64,000 nt of DNA. It comes from Blastocystis sp. Blastoise (lineage: Eukaryota; Sar; Bigyra; Opalinata; Blastocystidae). This document shows, piece by piece, positions 36,899 through 52,332 of the stretch (positions are counted from its first letter, which is position 1; every line of letters begins with the position of its first letter). The translations under genes and the position numbers were made by a program. The notes under the pieces are model-generated. The model was given only the letters and a program-made list of their open reading frames with translations, ran no database searches and had not been told where the DNA came from. Location: NCBI GenBank assembly GCA_039096225.1, contig JBBPEB010000014.1:1251501-1315500 (forward strand). The letters run 5' to 3'.

Positions 36899-39427
36899 TT
36901 AATAAGACACCCAATTATTATTTTCATCATAATAACCAGTTGCATCAGCAGTATTTTCTACCCAATTACCATTTTCATCGATATATCCAGTTTCAGCAGG
37001 AGCATTCTCAACCCAATTACCATTTTCATCATAATAACCAGTTTCAGCAGGAGCATTCTCAACCCAGTTTCCATTTTCATCATAATAACCATTTGCATCA
37101 GCAGCATTCTCGACCCAATTACCATTTTCATCGTAATAGCCAGCTGCATCAGTAGCAGTATTTTCTACCCAATTACCATTTTCATCGTAATAGCCAGCTG
37201 CATCAGTAGCAGCATTCTCGACCCAATTACCATTTTCATCATAATAACCAGTTTCAGAAGTAGCAGGTTGTTCTTCAGAAGTAGCAGGTTGTTCTTCAAC
37301 AGGTTGTTCTTCAGCAGGTTGTTCTTCAGAAGTAGCAGGTTGTTCTTCAACAGGTTGTTCTTCAGAAGTAGCAGGTTGTTCTTCAATAGTAGGTTGTTCT
37401 TCAACAGGTTGTTCTTCTTCTACAGCAGGTTGTTCTTCAACAACAGCAGGTTGTTCTTCAATAGCAGGTTGTTCTTCAACAGGTTGTTCTTCTTCTACAG
37501 CAGGTTGTTCTTCAACAACAGCAGGTTGTTCTTCAATAGCAGGTTGTTCTTCAATAGCAGGTTGTTCTTCAACAGGTTGTTCTTCTTCTACAGCAGGTTG
37601 TTCTTCAACAGGTTCTTCAGCAGGTTCTTCAACAACAGGTTGTTCTTCAACAGGTTGTTCTTCAACAGGTTCTTTTTCTACAACAGTTTCTTCTTCTGCA
37701 ACAGGTTGTTCTTCTACAACAGGTTGTTCAGAATATTGTTCTTCTTCTGCAACAGGTTGTTCTTCAATATATTGTTCAGTAGATTGGTTATATTGTTCAA
37801 CAGCAGGTTCTTCAACAGGTTCTTCAACATATTTTTCAGCAGGTTGTTCTACAGCATATTCTTCTACAACAGCAGGTTGTTCTTCTTCAACAACAGCAGG
37901 TTGTTCTTCTTCAACAACAGCAGGTTGTTCTTCTACAACAACAGCAGGTTGTTCTTCTACAACTGGTTCAACAACAGTAACAGCAGGAGTTGGTTTTTCT
38001 GTTGAAGATTGAGAAAGAGTATTTGAATTAGCAACGCTAGTATTTTGTTCTTTTTTATTAATATTTGTTTGAGGTTCATAAGTATCAAGATCAAGTATAT
38101 GAGGTTTATAAGTATAAGATTCGACAGGTTTAGTTTCTTTCTTACTAAGAGTAGAAGAAGAAGGAGTAGTATATATAGAAGATACTTTAGATTGACTAGT
38201 AGTTTTAGTAGTTTGTGGTTTTATAGTTTGTTTAGTAGAATTAGGTACATAAACATCATTAGTTTTAACAGGTTTCGTATTAGCAGTAGCTTTAAAAACA
38301 CAAGGAGGAAGATAAACTGACTTGACAGGTTTTTTTAATTTAATCATTTCTTCTTCTTTTTTCTTTTCTTCTTGTTTTAGTTTTTCATCTAAATCGATTT
38401 CATGAAGTCTATTTTTCAAAGAAGAAGTAGCTCGCATATAACGAGGTTTCTGATTATCATTACGAAGAGATACAGAAACAGGTCGTTTTGATATAGAATT
38501 ATTTATAGGAGCTGTTTTAGATGTATTATTATTAGTATTATTAGTACTTGTTTTGGGTGTAGATGTAGTTGATTTATCTAAAGTATGATATACAAAAGGT
38601 TTTGTAGCATGATTTCGATGAGGTACAACGACAGGTTCAGGAATATATTTTGATTCTACGCGATGAGAAGAAGCTACTGTAGGTTTCATATAACTATATT
38701 CTTTAATAGGTTTTTGGAAGAGACTCTTAATAGAATCACGATTTAATTTAGCAGGAACAGGAATATCACGATCTTCAACGGAAGGACCAGTAATAACAAA
38801 TTTACTAAGTGGGTCTTCCTTTTCAGAAAGTTCTTTCTTACATTTATTTTGAAAAGAAGCTGTAGTTTTCATAAAACTAGGTAAAGTACCAGTAGATTCA
38901 ATAGGTTTAGATATTTTCTTCGGTATAGGTTTTGAAGGAATAGAAGCTTCGAGTATAGATGCTTTTGTAGGTTTCATATAATGAGGTAATTCACCTGAAA
39001 CAACAGGAATTGCACGTGGTTTGACTACAGGTTTATGTACTTCTTCAGCTTTCTTCTCACGAATAAGAAGAGACTTAGTAAGTCTCATATAACTAGGAGT
39101 CTCCTTTGTTACATCAATAGGTTTTGGCATTTTAAAAGGTTTAGGAGCCTCAGTTTTAGCAGTTTGCATAATAGAAGCCTTTGTAGCCCTCATGAAATTA
39201 GGAATATCGCCAGACTTATCGTCAATAGGCTTTGATCTAAAACGTTTAGTTTCCAAATAAGAATATTTATCTTGATTAGTATTTGTCTGACGACTGATGG
39301 ATGCAGCTGTTTCCATAACATAATGAGGGACATAATTCGAACTTGCCTGAAGAGATTGACGAGGCGTTTGAATAGCTAAGCTTGAAGATGCTGACTGAAT
39401 AGGAGTAAAAACTTTATCATATTCCAT
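36899..39427 (-). CDS. Repeat protein: P-x-[FY]-M-x-x-T repeats, EEQP tract and YYDENGNWV repeats
   Basis: One exon, 842 residues, unrecognised. Residues 1-430 are basic and hold about seven degenerate repeats spaced mostly 35-50 residues: IPNFMRATKASIMQT, TPSYMRLTKSLLIRE, LPHYMKPTKASILEA, LPSFMKTTASFQNKC, EYSYMKPTVASSHRV and KPRYMRATSSLKNRL, usually preceded by a KPI or KPR box. The middle (about 37,260-37,990) is EEQP/AVVEE low complexity. The C-terminus (36,902-37,255) has seven 14-residue repeats of GYYDENGNWVENAA. The basic N-terminus and acidic C-terminus would suit a polymer- or filament-binding protein, but this is inference. The neighbour at 40537 has the same N-terminal repeat on the other strand. 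Confidence 0.8.
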   Translation of the reverse strand: MEYDKVFTPIQSASSSLAIQTPRQSLQASSNYVPHYVMETAASISRQTNTNQDKYSYLETKRFRSKPIDDKSGDIPNFMRATKASIMQTAKTEAPKPFKMPKPIDVTKETPSYMRLTKSLLIREKKAEEVHKPVVKPRAIPVVSGELPHYMKPTKASILEASIPSKPIPKKISKPIESTGTLPSFMKTTASFQNKCKKELSEKEDPLSKFVITGPSVEDRDIPVPAKLNRDSIKSLFQKPIKEYSYMKPTVASSHRVESKYIPEPVVVPHRNHATKPFVYHTLDKSTTSTPKTSTNNTNNNTSKTAPINNSISKRPVSVSLRNDNQKPRYMRATSSLKNRLHEIDLDEKLKQEEKKKEEEMIKLKKPVKSVYLPPCVFKATANTKPVKTNDVYVPNSTKQTIKPQTTKTTSQSKVSSIYTTPSSSTLSKKETKPVESYTYKPHILDLDTYEPQTNINKKEQNTSVANSNTLSQSSTEKPTPAVTVVEPVVEEQPAVVVEEQPAVVEEEQPAVVEEEQPAVVEEYAVEQPAEKYVEEPVEEPAVEQYNQSTEQYIEEQPVAEEEQYSEQPVVEEQPVAEEETVVEKEPVEEQPVEEQPVVEEPAEEPVEEQPAVEEEQPVEEQPAIEEQPAIEEQPAVVEEQPAVEEEQPVEEQPAIEEQPAVVEEQPAVEEEQPVEEQPTIEEQPATSEEQPVEEQPATSEEQPAEEQPVEEQPATSEEQPATSETGYYDENGNWVENAATDAAGYYDENGNWVENTATDAAGYYDENGNWVENAADANGYYDENGNWVENAPAETGYYDENGNWVENAPAETGYIDENGNWVENTADATGYYDENNNWVSY
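36902..37255 (-). repeat. Seven coding repeats of about 14-17 codons, GYYDENGNWVE
   Basis: On the minus strand the unit GYYDENGNWVEN recurs seven times with spacers such as AATDAA, AADAN and APAET. The last is GYYDENNNWVSY-stop. Copies are nearly identical at the DNA level, so duplication is recent. Confidence 0.9.
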
Positions 39428-40536
39428 TCGTATGTTCTGTTCTTATATTCAAGATTATAATGTAGTATTTAAGAGAAGCTTTTCGTCTCACAAATCCACA
39501 GAATACACAAATAAACTGTTTTTTGAATACGAAAAAGTACTGATCTTTGTTTGTTTACGTTGACAAAAAATGACTACGAATTCTGAAATCCCCGTGAGAA
39601 TCTACATTTCTTAAAGGAAAACACCAAATCATGAAAAATAACAAAAATTTTTGATTGTATTACGACTTGATCACTTTATCTTGTACGTGCATACTTAAAT
39701 TGATCTTCAATACCTTCTTCTATCTCTTTGAAATAATAATTATTAGTTGTAATGAAATGGAAGCATATGCAACATCTTTTTTTAAATAGAAATGAGTTTT
39801 TATTTTATTGATATGTTTATTCTTGATTTGCATTTCATGTAGAGATTATTTGAGATGATGAAATAAACATTTAAAAGAACATGGTATCAATTGTCGTTAT
39901 TCCTGTGATTAAAATACTATAAAAAGTATTTAAATAGGATCATGCATGTATATATATTCAGTGTATCTCCAATACACAAATAAAAAATATTTATTCTTAG
40001 AGAATCACACATTTTAAACGAAAGCCTTAAATTTCTATGTCATCAAAAATTACTATTTTTTTTTTAATTTATTATATATACAAAAGTTATAAATATATAA
40101 TTATTTCATTTGAGTATTGAGCTAGGAAGAAACAAGAAATAAATAAATAATAATAAATCATATATAAAATTCTTAGCAGCATCATATATATATATAATAT
40201 AGCCAATAAGAAACTCATCATAAATATCCTTCAAATATATTGTTTAAAAAAATAGATGAATAGTAATAAAAGAAGCAAAATGAAAATGGAGTGATTCAAA
40301 CATTTTTTGTGATATTTGAATCATGCCGAATTTCTTTTTTGAATATCATTTTTATTCGTGGAAATTTCAAATTTTTCTTAACAGTTTTGAAAATAATATG
40401 GATTTAGTAGATGAATAACATTTGAAATTCAAATTTCAATCCCATATAATAAAAGTTCTTAGATTTGTATAAAGTATAGTAATCTAAAATTGTAAAGGAT
40501 ATAATCTATAGGATCTTTAATAAAATACGAATAATT
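39428..40536. promoter_or_regulatory. Shared 5' region of the divergent repeat-protein pair
   Basis: About 1.1 kb separates the start codons of the two paralogous repeat genes. AT-rich, with a TCCCCGTGAG stretch at about 39589-39598 as the only GC-rich island. No coding sequence seen. Confidence 0.4.
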
Positions 40537-41388
40537 ATGGAAGATAAAAAAATATTTAGACCCATTAGTCCTGAATTCAAGCAGATGTCGGTAGTTTCAC
40601 AAACTCAGAAAGAAACAAAAGATACTAAATATGTTCCTCACTTTATGACAGATACTAGTTCCAGTAAAATTCGTTATACGCCAGAAAAGAAGAAAGAGAT
40701 TCCTTGTGATACAAAGAACTTCAAGACAAAGGAAATACCTTCCTTGAAATCCAAAGATGTTCCACATTTCATGACAAATACAAAGTCATTTGCAAAAAAA
40801 ATCGAGCATGAAACTCCCAAGAGTACTTGTGTAAAATCAAAGGAAATACCAACTACGAAATCAAATATTCCTCATTTTATGACTGCTACTGAATCTTCTT
40901 CAAAGAGAGTTGAACCAGAACAGAAAACAGTAGTTCATGTTTTAAAGAGTAAACCTATTGATTCTAAAGATATTCCTAATTTTATGAAAGCTACAAAGTC
41001 TTATGAAGCACGTACAACTCTTGAGAAAGCTAAAGTACAGCAAATCAAATCTAAAGAAATTCCAGTAAATACCATTCATAGACCTCGTTTTATGTTACCG
41101 ACAGAATCCTTTAAACGTCGTGTAGAAACAAAACCTACTGTAGATCCATTAGAACGTGTTAAGAATATTAAACCTATAGCAAAAGATGAACATAATTTAC
41201 CTCATTTTATTAAACCTACAGCTTCTTTCTTAAGTAAAACAGATAAAACACGTGTAGATATTAGTGATACTGCAGAAGAATTTATTATTGAACCTTTAAC
41301 TGCTGAAGAGCAAGAAGCTTTAGAAGAATCAAAACTAAAAACAAAAATCTATAAGAAAGTTTCCAAAACTATGAGTACTAAAGTGTAA
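40537..41388 (+). CDS. Repeat protein with P-H-F-M-x-x-T-x-S repeats
   Basis: A single exon of 283 residues, unrecognised. It is essentially six copies of a repeat: KYVPHFMTDTSSSKIRY, DVPHFMTNTKSFAKKIE, NIPHFMTATESSSKRVE, DIPNFMKATKSYEARTT, RPRFMLPTESFKRRVE and LPHFIKPTASFLSKTDK. Most are preceded by SKEIP or SKPI boxes at a spacing of about 30-40 residues. The start DKKIFRPISPEFKQM also matches the neighbour's N-terminus (DKVFTPIQSASSS), so the two genes arose from one duplication. The EEQP and YYDENGNWV parts are missing. The protein is strongly basic. No signal peptide or membrane segment is visible; function unknown. Confidence 0.8.
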   Translation: MEDKKIFRPISPEFKQMSVVSQTQKETKDTKYVPHFMTDTSSSKIRYTPEKKKEIPCDTKNFKTKEIPSLKSKDVPHFMTNTKSFAKKIEHETPKSTCVKSKEIPTTKSNIPHFMTATESSSKRVEPEQKTVVHVLKSKPIDSKDIPNFMKATKSYEARTTLEKAKVQQIKSKEIPVNTIHRPRFMLPTESFKRRVETKPTVDPLERVKNIKPIAKDEHNLPHFIKPTASFLSKTDKTRVDISDTAEEFIIEPLTAEEQEALEESKLKTKIYKKVSKTMSTKV

Positions 41389-42670
41389 TAATCATTCTTC
41401 ATCTCTTCTAGGATAGATACTTTTTTAGATATATATATATTTATTTATTTACTTTTTTATATATTTATGTAAATTTTTTTAGAATTATTAGATATTAAAT
41501 ATTCATATCATTATATAGTTTTCACATGTATTCTATTTATATTTTTCTTTTTCTAAAAAAAATGTAGCTCTCTTTATTTATATATTCATGTTTATACTAG
41601 TTATCTTTATTCATAACAATTTTCGAATCAGTTTTAATTATTAATATATATAAATATTAGTTTGAAGAACTTTATATATTCTCTTTCTCTTACTTTTTCT
41701 ATTCCTATAGAAAAAATATTAATTTATAGAGATTTTTTTTTTTTTATATTTTTATTTTGCTTCTATTCAATCTATAGTAATATATACTTATGATGTGCTT
41801 AACTTATATATATCTATGATTTCTTTGCCTTGAATAATATATATACTATTTCTTTAGAATTTATTTTTTAGTTTCACTTAAGATTTATATATATATTTTT
41901 TTAATTTTTTACTATATATTATCGAATTTATTAATAATTTGGTTTTTTCTTTATTACTTATTTTTATTAACTCTTGTATCTCTTCTTTCACTTTTGAATT
42001 TTTCTTTCTTTTATGCAAATACTTGTATATTTCTTTATTTGTTATGCTCTTTCTTTCGTTGTATTCTTATTCAAAATGATATATGAATAATTATTATCGA
42101 TAGCATTGTTTTGACACTATTAGGTACTTTGATGTTTTAAGAAAATGATTGAATAAGAACCTGAATTATACCAATCATTTATTATGAAAGGTCAAAAGTA
42201 CCTTATACTGATGACCCTTATAAATAGAATCATTCCAGAATATTAGTATTCTCTTAAAGAATAAGTATATATTCTTGTATTTCATATAAATGATATACTG
42301 TTATCTTTTTCAAATTGTGAAAACATTAAAACGAAACACAAGATTCATAATATAAAACCTAAAAAAAACAAAAAAAAAAGAATAGTTTATAATTTACACA
42401 TTCTTAAACGAATAGTAAAATGAAAAGAAAGAAAATAAAAAGAAATAATATCTATATATACAAAAATATATATTTCTAATGAATCATAATATAATAATTA
42501 TATATACTAACCTATACCATATTTACATATAACAAGCAACGATTTTGAAATAAAGGATACATCTTTTCTTATAAGACTCATAAACGAAATAAAATAGGAT
42601 CTCTTAAATCTACTATTGATATGATAAGAAAAGAAACAAAAAAATGCTTAAATACATAACCTAGAAATAA
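41389..42670. other. Intergenic region between convergent genes
   Basis: 1.28 kb of T-rich then A-rich DNA between two stop codons. No gene or repeat array is supported. Confidence 0.5.
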
Positions 42671-43523
42671 TTACAAATTCAATTCTGTTTCTACAATTCC
42701 ATAATAACAAAAGGATGAAATTAACTTTAATGGTTTTGGACACTGTTTTAAAAAAGAAATGATTGAATGATGGCTAGCAACTTTTATAGGAACACCAAGA
42801 GCCTTCTCAACTTCATCACGAAATGAAGCATACTCTCTAGAACGTATATTGATAAACCAAATACGTAATCTAGAAACATCAATTTGCGTGATTATACTTA
42901 AATGATTAAATTGATTTTGATCAGGATATGGATCCAAAATATGGTCATATATCCAACTATAAAGAACAATTTTCTGATGAATAGAGAATGCATGCTTTCT
43001 TTGCTCTCTCCCTTGGAATCGTAATAATTCTTCAATAAAAGGTACTGACTTACTCATTTCATCATAAAATGAAACTAGATCTGTAATATTCCTCATTATA
43101 ACATTATGGAACTGCCGATAATATAAATCGTAAGATAATTCTGAAGAAAGTTGAAGAGATATAGACTGTGTTTTATATATACAAGAACTAATTCTTTTTA
43201 AGCAGGCATAGAGTTTCTTATTTGATCTTTCGATAAGTGAACGATGAAAGGAATTTTGAGAGTATAATTGAGAACCACAATAATAGATTAAGTCATAAAG
43301 CTTACAATATTGTTGGAAGAAAGGCTTGATCTTTTCTAGATATGAAGGACAATAGAAATATGTCCGAAAAGTATCAAAAAGAACATCATTCAAAAATCCT
43401 TTATAGACCATATAACTAGCACAATAGTTGTAATTGTTTTTATTTTCATTTTCTTTTATTGGTATTGACATAACTATGACATTTGAATAAGCAGATATTG
43501 AAACAATTTGATTCTTAGACATC
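42671..43523 (-). CDS. TALE-like homeodomain protein
   Basis: One exon on the minus strand, about 283 residues, ending ETELNL-stop. Residues about 185-245 form a divergent homeodomain: SIHQKIVLYSWIYDHI, then DPYPDQNQFNHL, then RLRIWFINIRSREY. The DPYP string is typical of the three-residue-extended (TALE) class, and WF.N.R in helix 3 keeps the Trp, Phe, Asn51 and Arg53 that contact DNA. The 180 N-terminal residues are hydrophobic and aromatic-rich without a known domain. It is probably a nuclear transcription factor. The intronless structure is notable in this intron-dense window. My start codon position may be off by one base. Confidence 0.7.
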
Positions 43524-44862
43524 AAAATTATTTAACTCACAATTCTTTATATAATATTCTAACCAATTCTAAATACTTATTTGGATAATTCAATTCAGTA
43601 TACTTTAAAATAACAATAATATAAATGTCTTCTGTTAACCACTGCAACTAGATACACCTAATTTCTTAGTACTTTATGACCTTTTTTAACAGATGCATAT
43701 TTTTAGAATTTATTAGCCAAATAGTACATTTTCCCACGGAAATACGGATCGAGTCGCAAATTTTTTTAGTAGATTCATCAAAAACCCTCAACTTCAACTT
43801 TTTGTAAACATATTACTTGCAGAGGAAATAATTTAAAAAATGACACAATTTCATAATATTATACATTCATCTTCTCTCAAGATATATTCATATTATATAA
43901 AGAGCAAAACAATATCAATTCCAGAAAAAACTGTTGAGTAATGTTGACCATGAAAACGTCAACTGTACTCAAAAAAACAATTTCTTTTGTACCTATCAAG
44001 GCCCAATGTCAGCTGTATACATTTCCTAATTCAAAGCTAAGTTTTTCCTAGTTATTCAAACAGAAAAACAACAGTAAAAGACAGTCCAAAACAAAAAAAT
44101 AATCAATATTATCGCTCCAATTGATCATTTATATATCCTTTTATATTAAATTTGAATTTATAATTATATTCTATGAAAAATAAATCAAAAAAGAAACAAC
44201 AAGAAAAAAAGAAATCGCATAAACGCAATGTAAATGCTTTTAAATCAGCAGAAAAAGAAATGCATTAGGCATTATCATATAGTTGCATTTGATACATATT
44301 AGAATTTAGATGTATATGATCAATTCAAAAAGAAAACAAGTCGTAGTTGACAAATTTTCTTTCCACAAATAATCTTCAATATCAATCATTGTTTTTAATC
44401 TAAGAAAATCATAAAAAACAATAAAATGGCAACGTGTATCAAATCAAAGAGAGCATAATTTCTTACAGATAAGAATAGCATGAATACCAATAAGAAAAAC
44501 AAAGTAAACAGCAAAGACAAATGACTATTGTTTTTATTTCATATCAAATTTTCATATATATCTTAACTACGATTCATATGAGAACAATATGAATAAATAA
44601 GAAAAAGAAAATGACAATTACACAATAATCACACCTTTACTTTCTCTTGTTTTCTTTGTTTTCTTTATATATAAAACAGTGTTGCTCAATCAACTACTCA
44701 TGAGAAACGGCTTCTTTTCAAAGCCATAACTTAAAAGACAACGAGTCCACCATTTTTTATTATTTCCATAAAAATTCGCTATGTATGACTGAATTTTTTC
44801 TTTTTTTTTCTAAGAAAGAAACCAATTGTTTATCTATTATTCTTTATTTATCAACAAGAAAA
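43524..44862. other. Intergenic region between homeodomain gene and NEMF gene
   Basis: 1.3 kb, AT-rich. TTTTCCCACGG at about 43730-43739 lies upstream of the homeodomain gene. A short Lys-rich open frame sits at 44173-44268. No other feature seen. Confidence 0.5.
44173..44268 (+). CDS. Possible small lysine-rich ORF
   Basis: ATG to TAG, 31 residues, beginning MKNKSKKKQQEKKK and ending FKSAEKEMH. It is very basic but A-rich DNA makes Lys codons by chance. No homologue recognised; may be spurious. Confidence 0.15.
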   Translation: MKNKSKKKQQEKKKSHKRNVNAFKSAEKEMH

Positions 44863-50057
<5,195 letters not shown>

Positions 50058-51160
50058 TTTATTTGTCCTTATTTTTTTTTATTTTCTTCTAATATATCAA
50101 CATATATATTTTTTGTGTTGTTATTAGACGAACATAATATAATAAAAAGAATGTGTTGTGTTTTTAGTTAGAATCAAATAAAATAAAACAAAAAAGAAAA
50201 AACAAAGGAGTTCTCATTTCATTTTTCGTTTTTTATATTTACATATATATTTTTCTTTATTATTTTTATAAAATTCATTTTTATAAGCAACATTATAGAT
50301 ATTTTTTTGTATAGATAGCTCTTTCACCATAACTCATAATTAAAGAATGAAATATTTTTTTATTTTCTTTTTTTCTTCATAAAACATGATTTACTGATTT
50401 ATAATATATCTCTCAAACCCATAAATAATACAAATATATATGATTATCAACTCACTAAATTATATTGATCGATTATGAATTTATTATTTTTAGAGAAATA
50501 TATATTTTCAGCTAATATCATGTTTTGAAAAATATCATATATGGATTCAGATTCAATTACACAAATATTTTTTTATAATTATAATTTATTTATATATAAA
50601 GCAAGTATTATTCTATATTTGTATATCTCATTAATGGCCTATTATCTTTATCATGTCTAATAGGCAAAAGCTACATCATAAAACTTATAAATGACTTATA
50701 ATAGAGTTTCAAACATACCAGAAGTCGATGATATTCATATCTACTGTTTCGATATATAAAATAATCGGTAAAACTTATCCTATCATATGAAAACAAAATA
50801 ATTCTCATCTCTATAGAATAATCATGAATATGTTTTAGACCGAAAACAAGTATTTCGTCCAATAAATAGGTACATATTATGAGAAATGAATGGTAATTTA
50901 TGATGTATCATGTTTTATTTAGGATATATATATTATCATAAGGCCCATAATTTTATGAATGGTTTTTCATTTTCTTGTTTTTCCTTTCATTTCACAAAAA
51001 ACTTTTGGTATGTCTCTCTATTTATCATACATATATTTGATATTTTACTATTCTATTTTTATATTATATGCATACATTTGATATGGTGAATAATTGTTTT
51101 CTTTTTATAGCGGTTAAATTTGATTGAGTTAAGTTATCTATTTCTCTGTCTCCGTGTAAA
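50058..51160. other. Intergenic region upstream of the P0 gene
   Basis: About 1.1 kb. AT-rich with no convincing frame. Presumably the 3' flank of NEMF and the promoter of the highly expressed P0 gene. Confidence 0.5.
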
Positions 51161-52132
51161 ATGAGTTCTCGTACTTATTCTGATAAGAAAAACGCCTACT
51201 TTGAACGTGTTCATGAAATTCTCACTGAATACAACAAACTTTTCTTTGTTGAAATTGATCACGTTACTTCTAAGCAAATTGCTGATATCCGTAAGTCTCT
51301 CCGTGGTGAAGCTGTTCTCCTTTTCGGTAAGAAGACTATGATCAGATGTTGTATTCACCAATATCTTCATCATCATCATGAACATCCTATTAAACAAATT
51401 GTTGATAAGATTCATGGTAACTGTGGTCTTGTTTTCGTTAAGAACGATTTAGCTCATGTTAAGGAAGTTATTCTTGAAAATAAGGTTCCTGCTCCCGCTA
51501 AGGTCGGTACTCACGCTCCCGTTGAAGTTATTGTCCCTGCCGGTCCTACTGGTTGCGATCCTTCTCAAACCAACTGGTTCCAAGCTCTTAATATTCCCAC
51601 TAAGATTGTCAAGGGTCAAATTGAAATTGCTAACCCTATTACTCTTATTAAAGTCGGTGAAAAGGTTCTCCCTGGTCAAGCTGCTCTTTTAGATAAGCTT
51701 AACATTCGTCCTTTCTCTTATGGTATGAAGATCACTCTTGTCTATGATGATGGTGCTATCTATGATCCTAAGGTTCTTGATCTTAAGGAATCCGATATTC
51801 TCGGTTCTTTCTTCGCTGCCGTCAATAAGGTTGCTGCTATTTCTCTTGCTTGTGGTTATCCTACCCTTGCTTCTATGCCTCACTCTATCAACAACGCTTT
51901 CAAGAAGCTTGTTGCTATTGTTGCTAATGAAGGTATTGATTATACTTTCCCTAAGGCTGAACCTTTCCTTGCTTATCTTGCTGATCCTTCTGCCTTTGCT
52001 GTAGCTGCTGCTCCTGCTGCTTCTACTGATGCTCCTGCTGAAGAAGAAAAGAAAGAAGAAGAAGAAGAAGAAGAAGAAGACTTAGGTGGTGCTGGTGGTC
52101 TTTTCGGTGGTGATGATGATGATGACTGGTAA
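51161..52132 (+). CDS. RPLP0: 60S acidic ribosomal protein P0
   Basis: One exon, 323 residues, the usual length. The N-terminus (SSRTYSDKKNAYFERVHEIL, GKKTMIRCCIHQYL, GNCGLVFVKNDL) and the middle (VPAGPTGCDPSQTNWFQAL, GQAALLDKLNIRPFSYGM) match uL10/P0. P0 binds 28S rRNA and anchors P1/P2 dimers to form the ribosomal stalk that engages translation factors. Codons are richer in C-ending choices than in any neighbour, as expected for very high expression, and there is no intron. The C-terminus is odd: after an acidic run it reads DLGGAGGLFGGDDDDDW instead of the nearly universal ending GFGLFD. The Ala-rich hinge and acidic run are normal. Confidence 0.95.
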   Translation: MSSRTYSDKKNAYFERVHEILTEYNKLFFVEIDHVTSKQIADIRKSLRGEAVLLFGKKTMIRCCIHQYLHHHHEHPIKQIVDKIHGNCGLVFVKNDLAHVKEVILENKVPAPAKVGTHAPVEVIVPAGPTGCDPSQTNWFQALNIPTKIVKGQIEIANPITLIKVGEKVLPGQAALLDKLNIRPFSYGMKITLVYDDGAIYDPKVLDLKESDILGSFFAAVNKVAAISLACGYPTLASMPHSINNAFKKLVAIVANEGIDYTFPKAEPFLAYLADPSAFAVAAAPAASTDAPAEEEKKEEEEEEEEDLGGAGGLFGGDDDDDW

Positions 52133-52332
52133 ATCATTTAGCCAAAGACAGTTTATAGTCTTAAACACTGTTAAACTCATAATTCAATCAATCTGCAAAT
52201 TTTGTTTTGTTTTTCTTTTTGTAAAAAATATATATAGTTTTTAATTATTTTAAATAACGAAACAATGAAAAGATAAGATAGCTTTCTAATATAATTAAGA
52301 AACTATATATAATATGTGCTTTTTAAAATTTT

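Noticed and set aside
37268-38320. Phe/Arg-rich frame on the plus strand
   Set aside because: It is antisense to the EEQP repeat tract, whose own strand has an ATG, repeats and a paralogue nearby.
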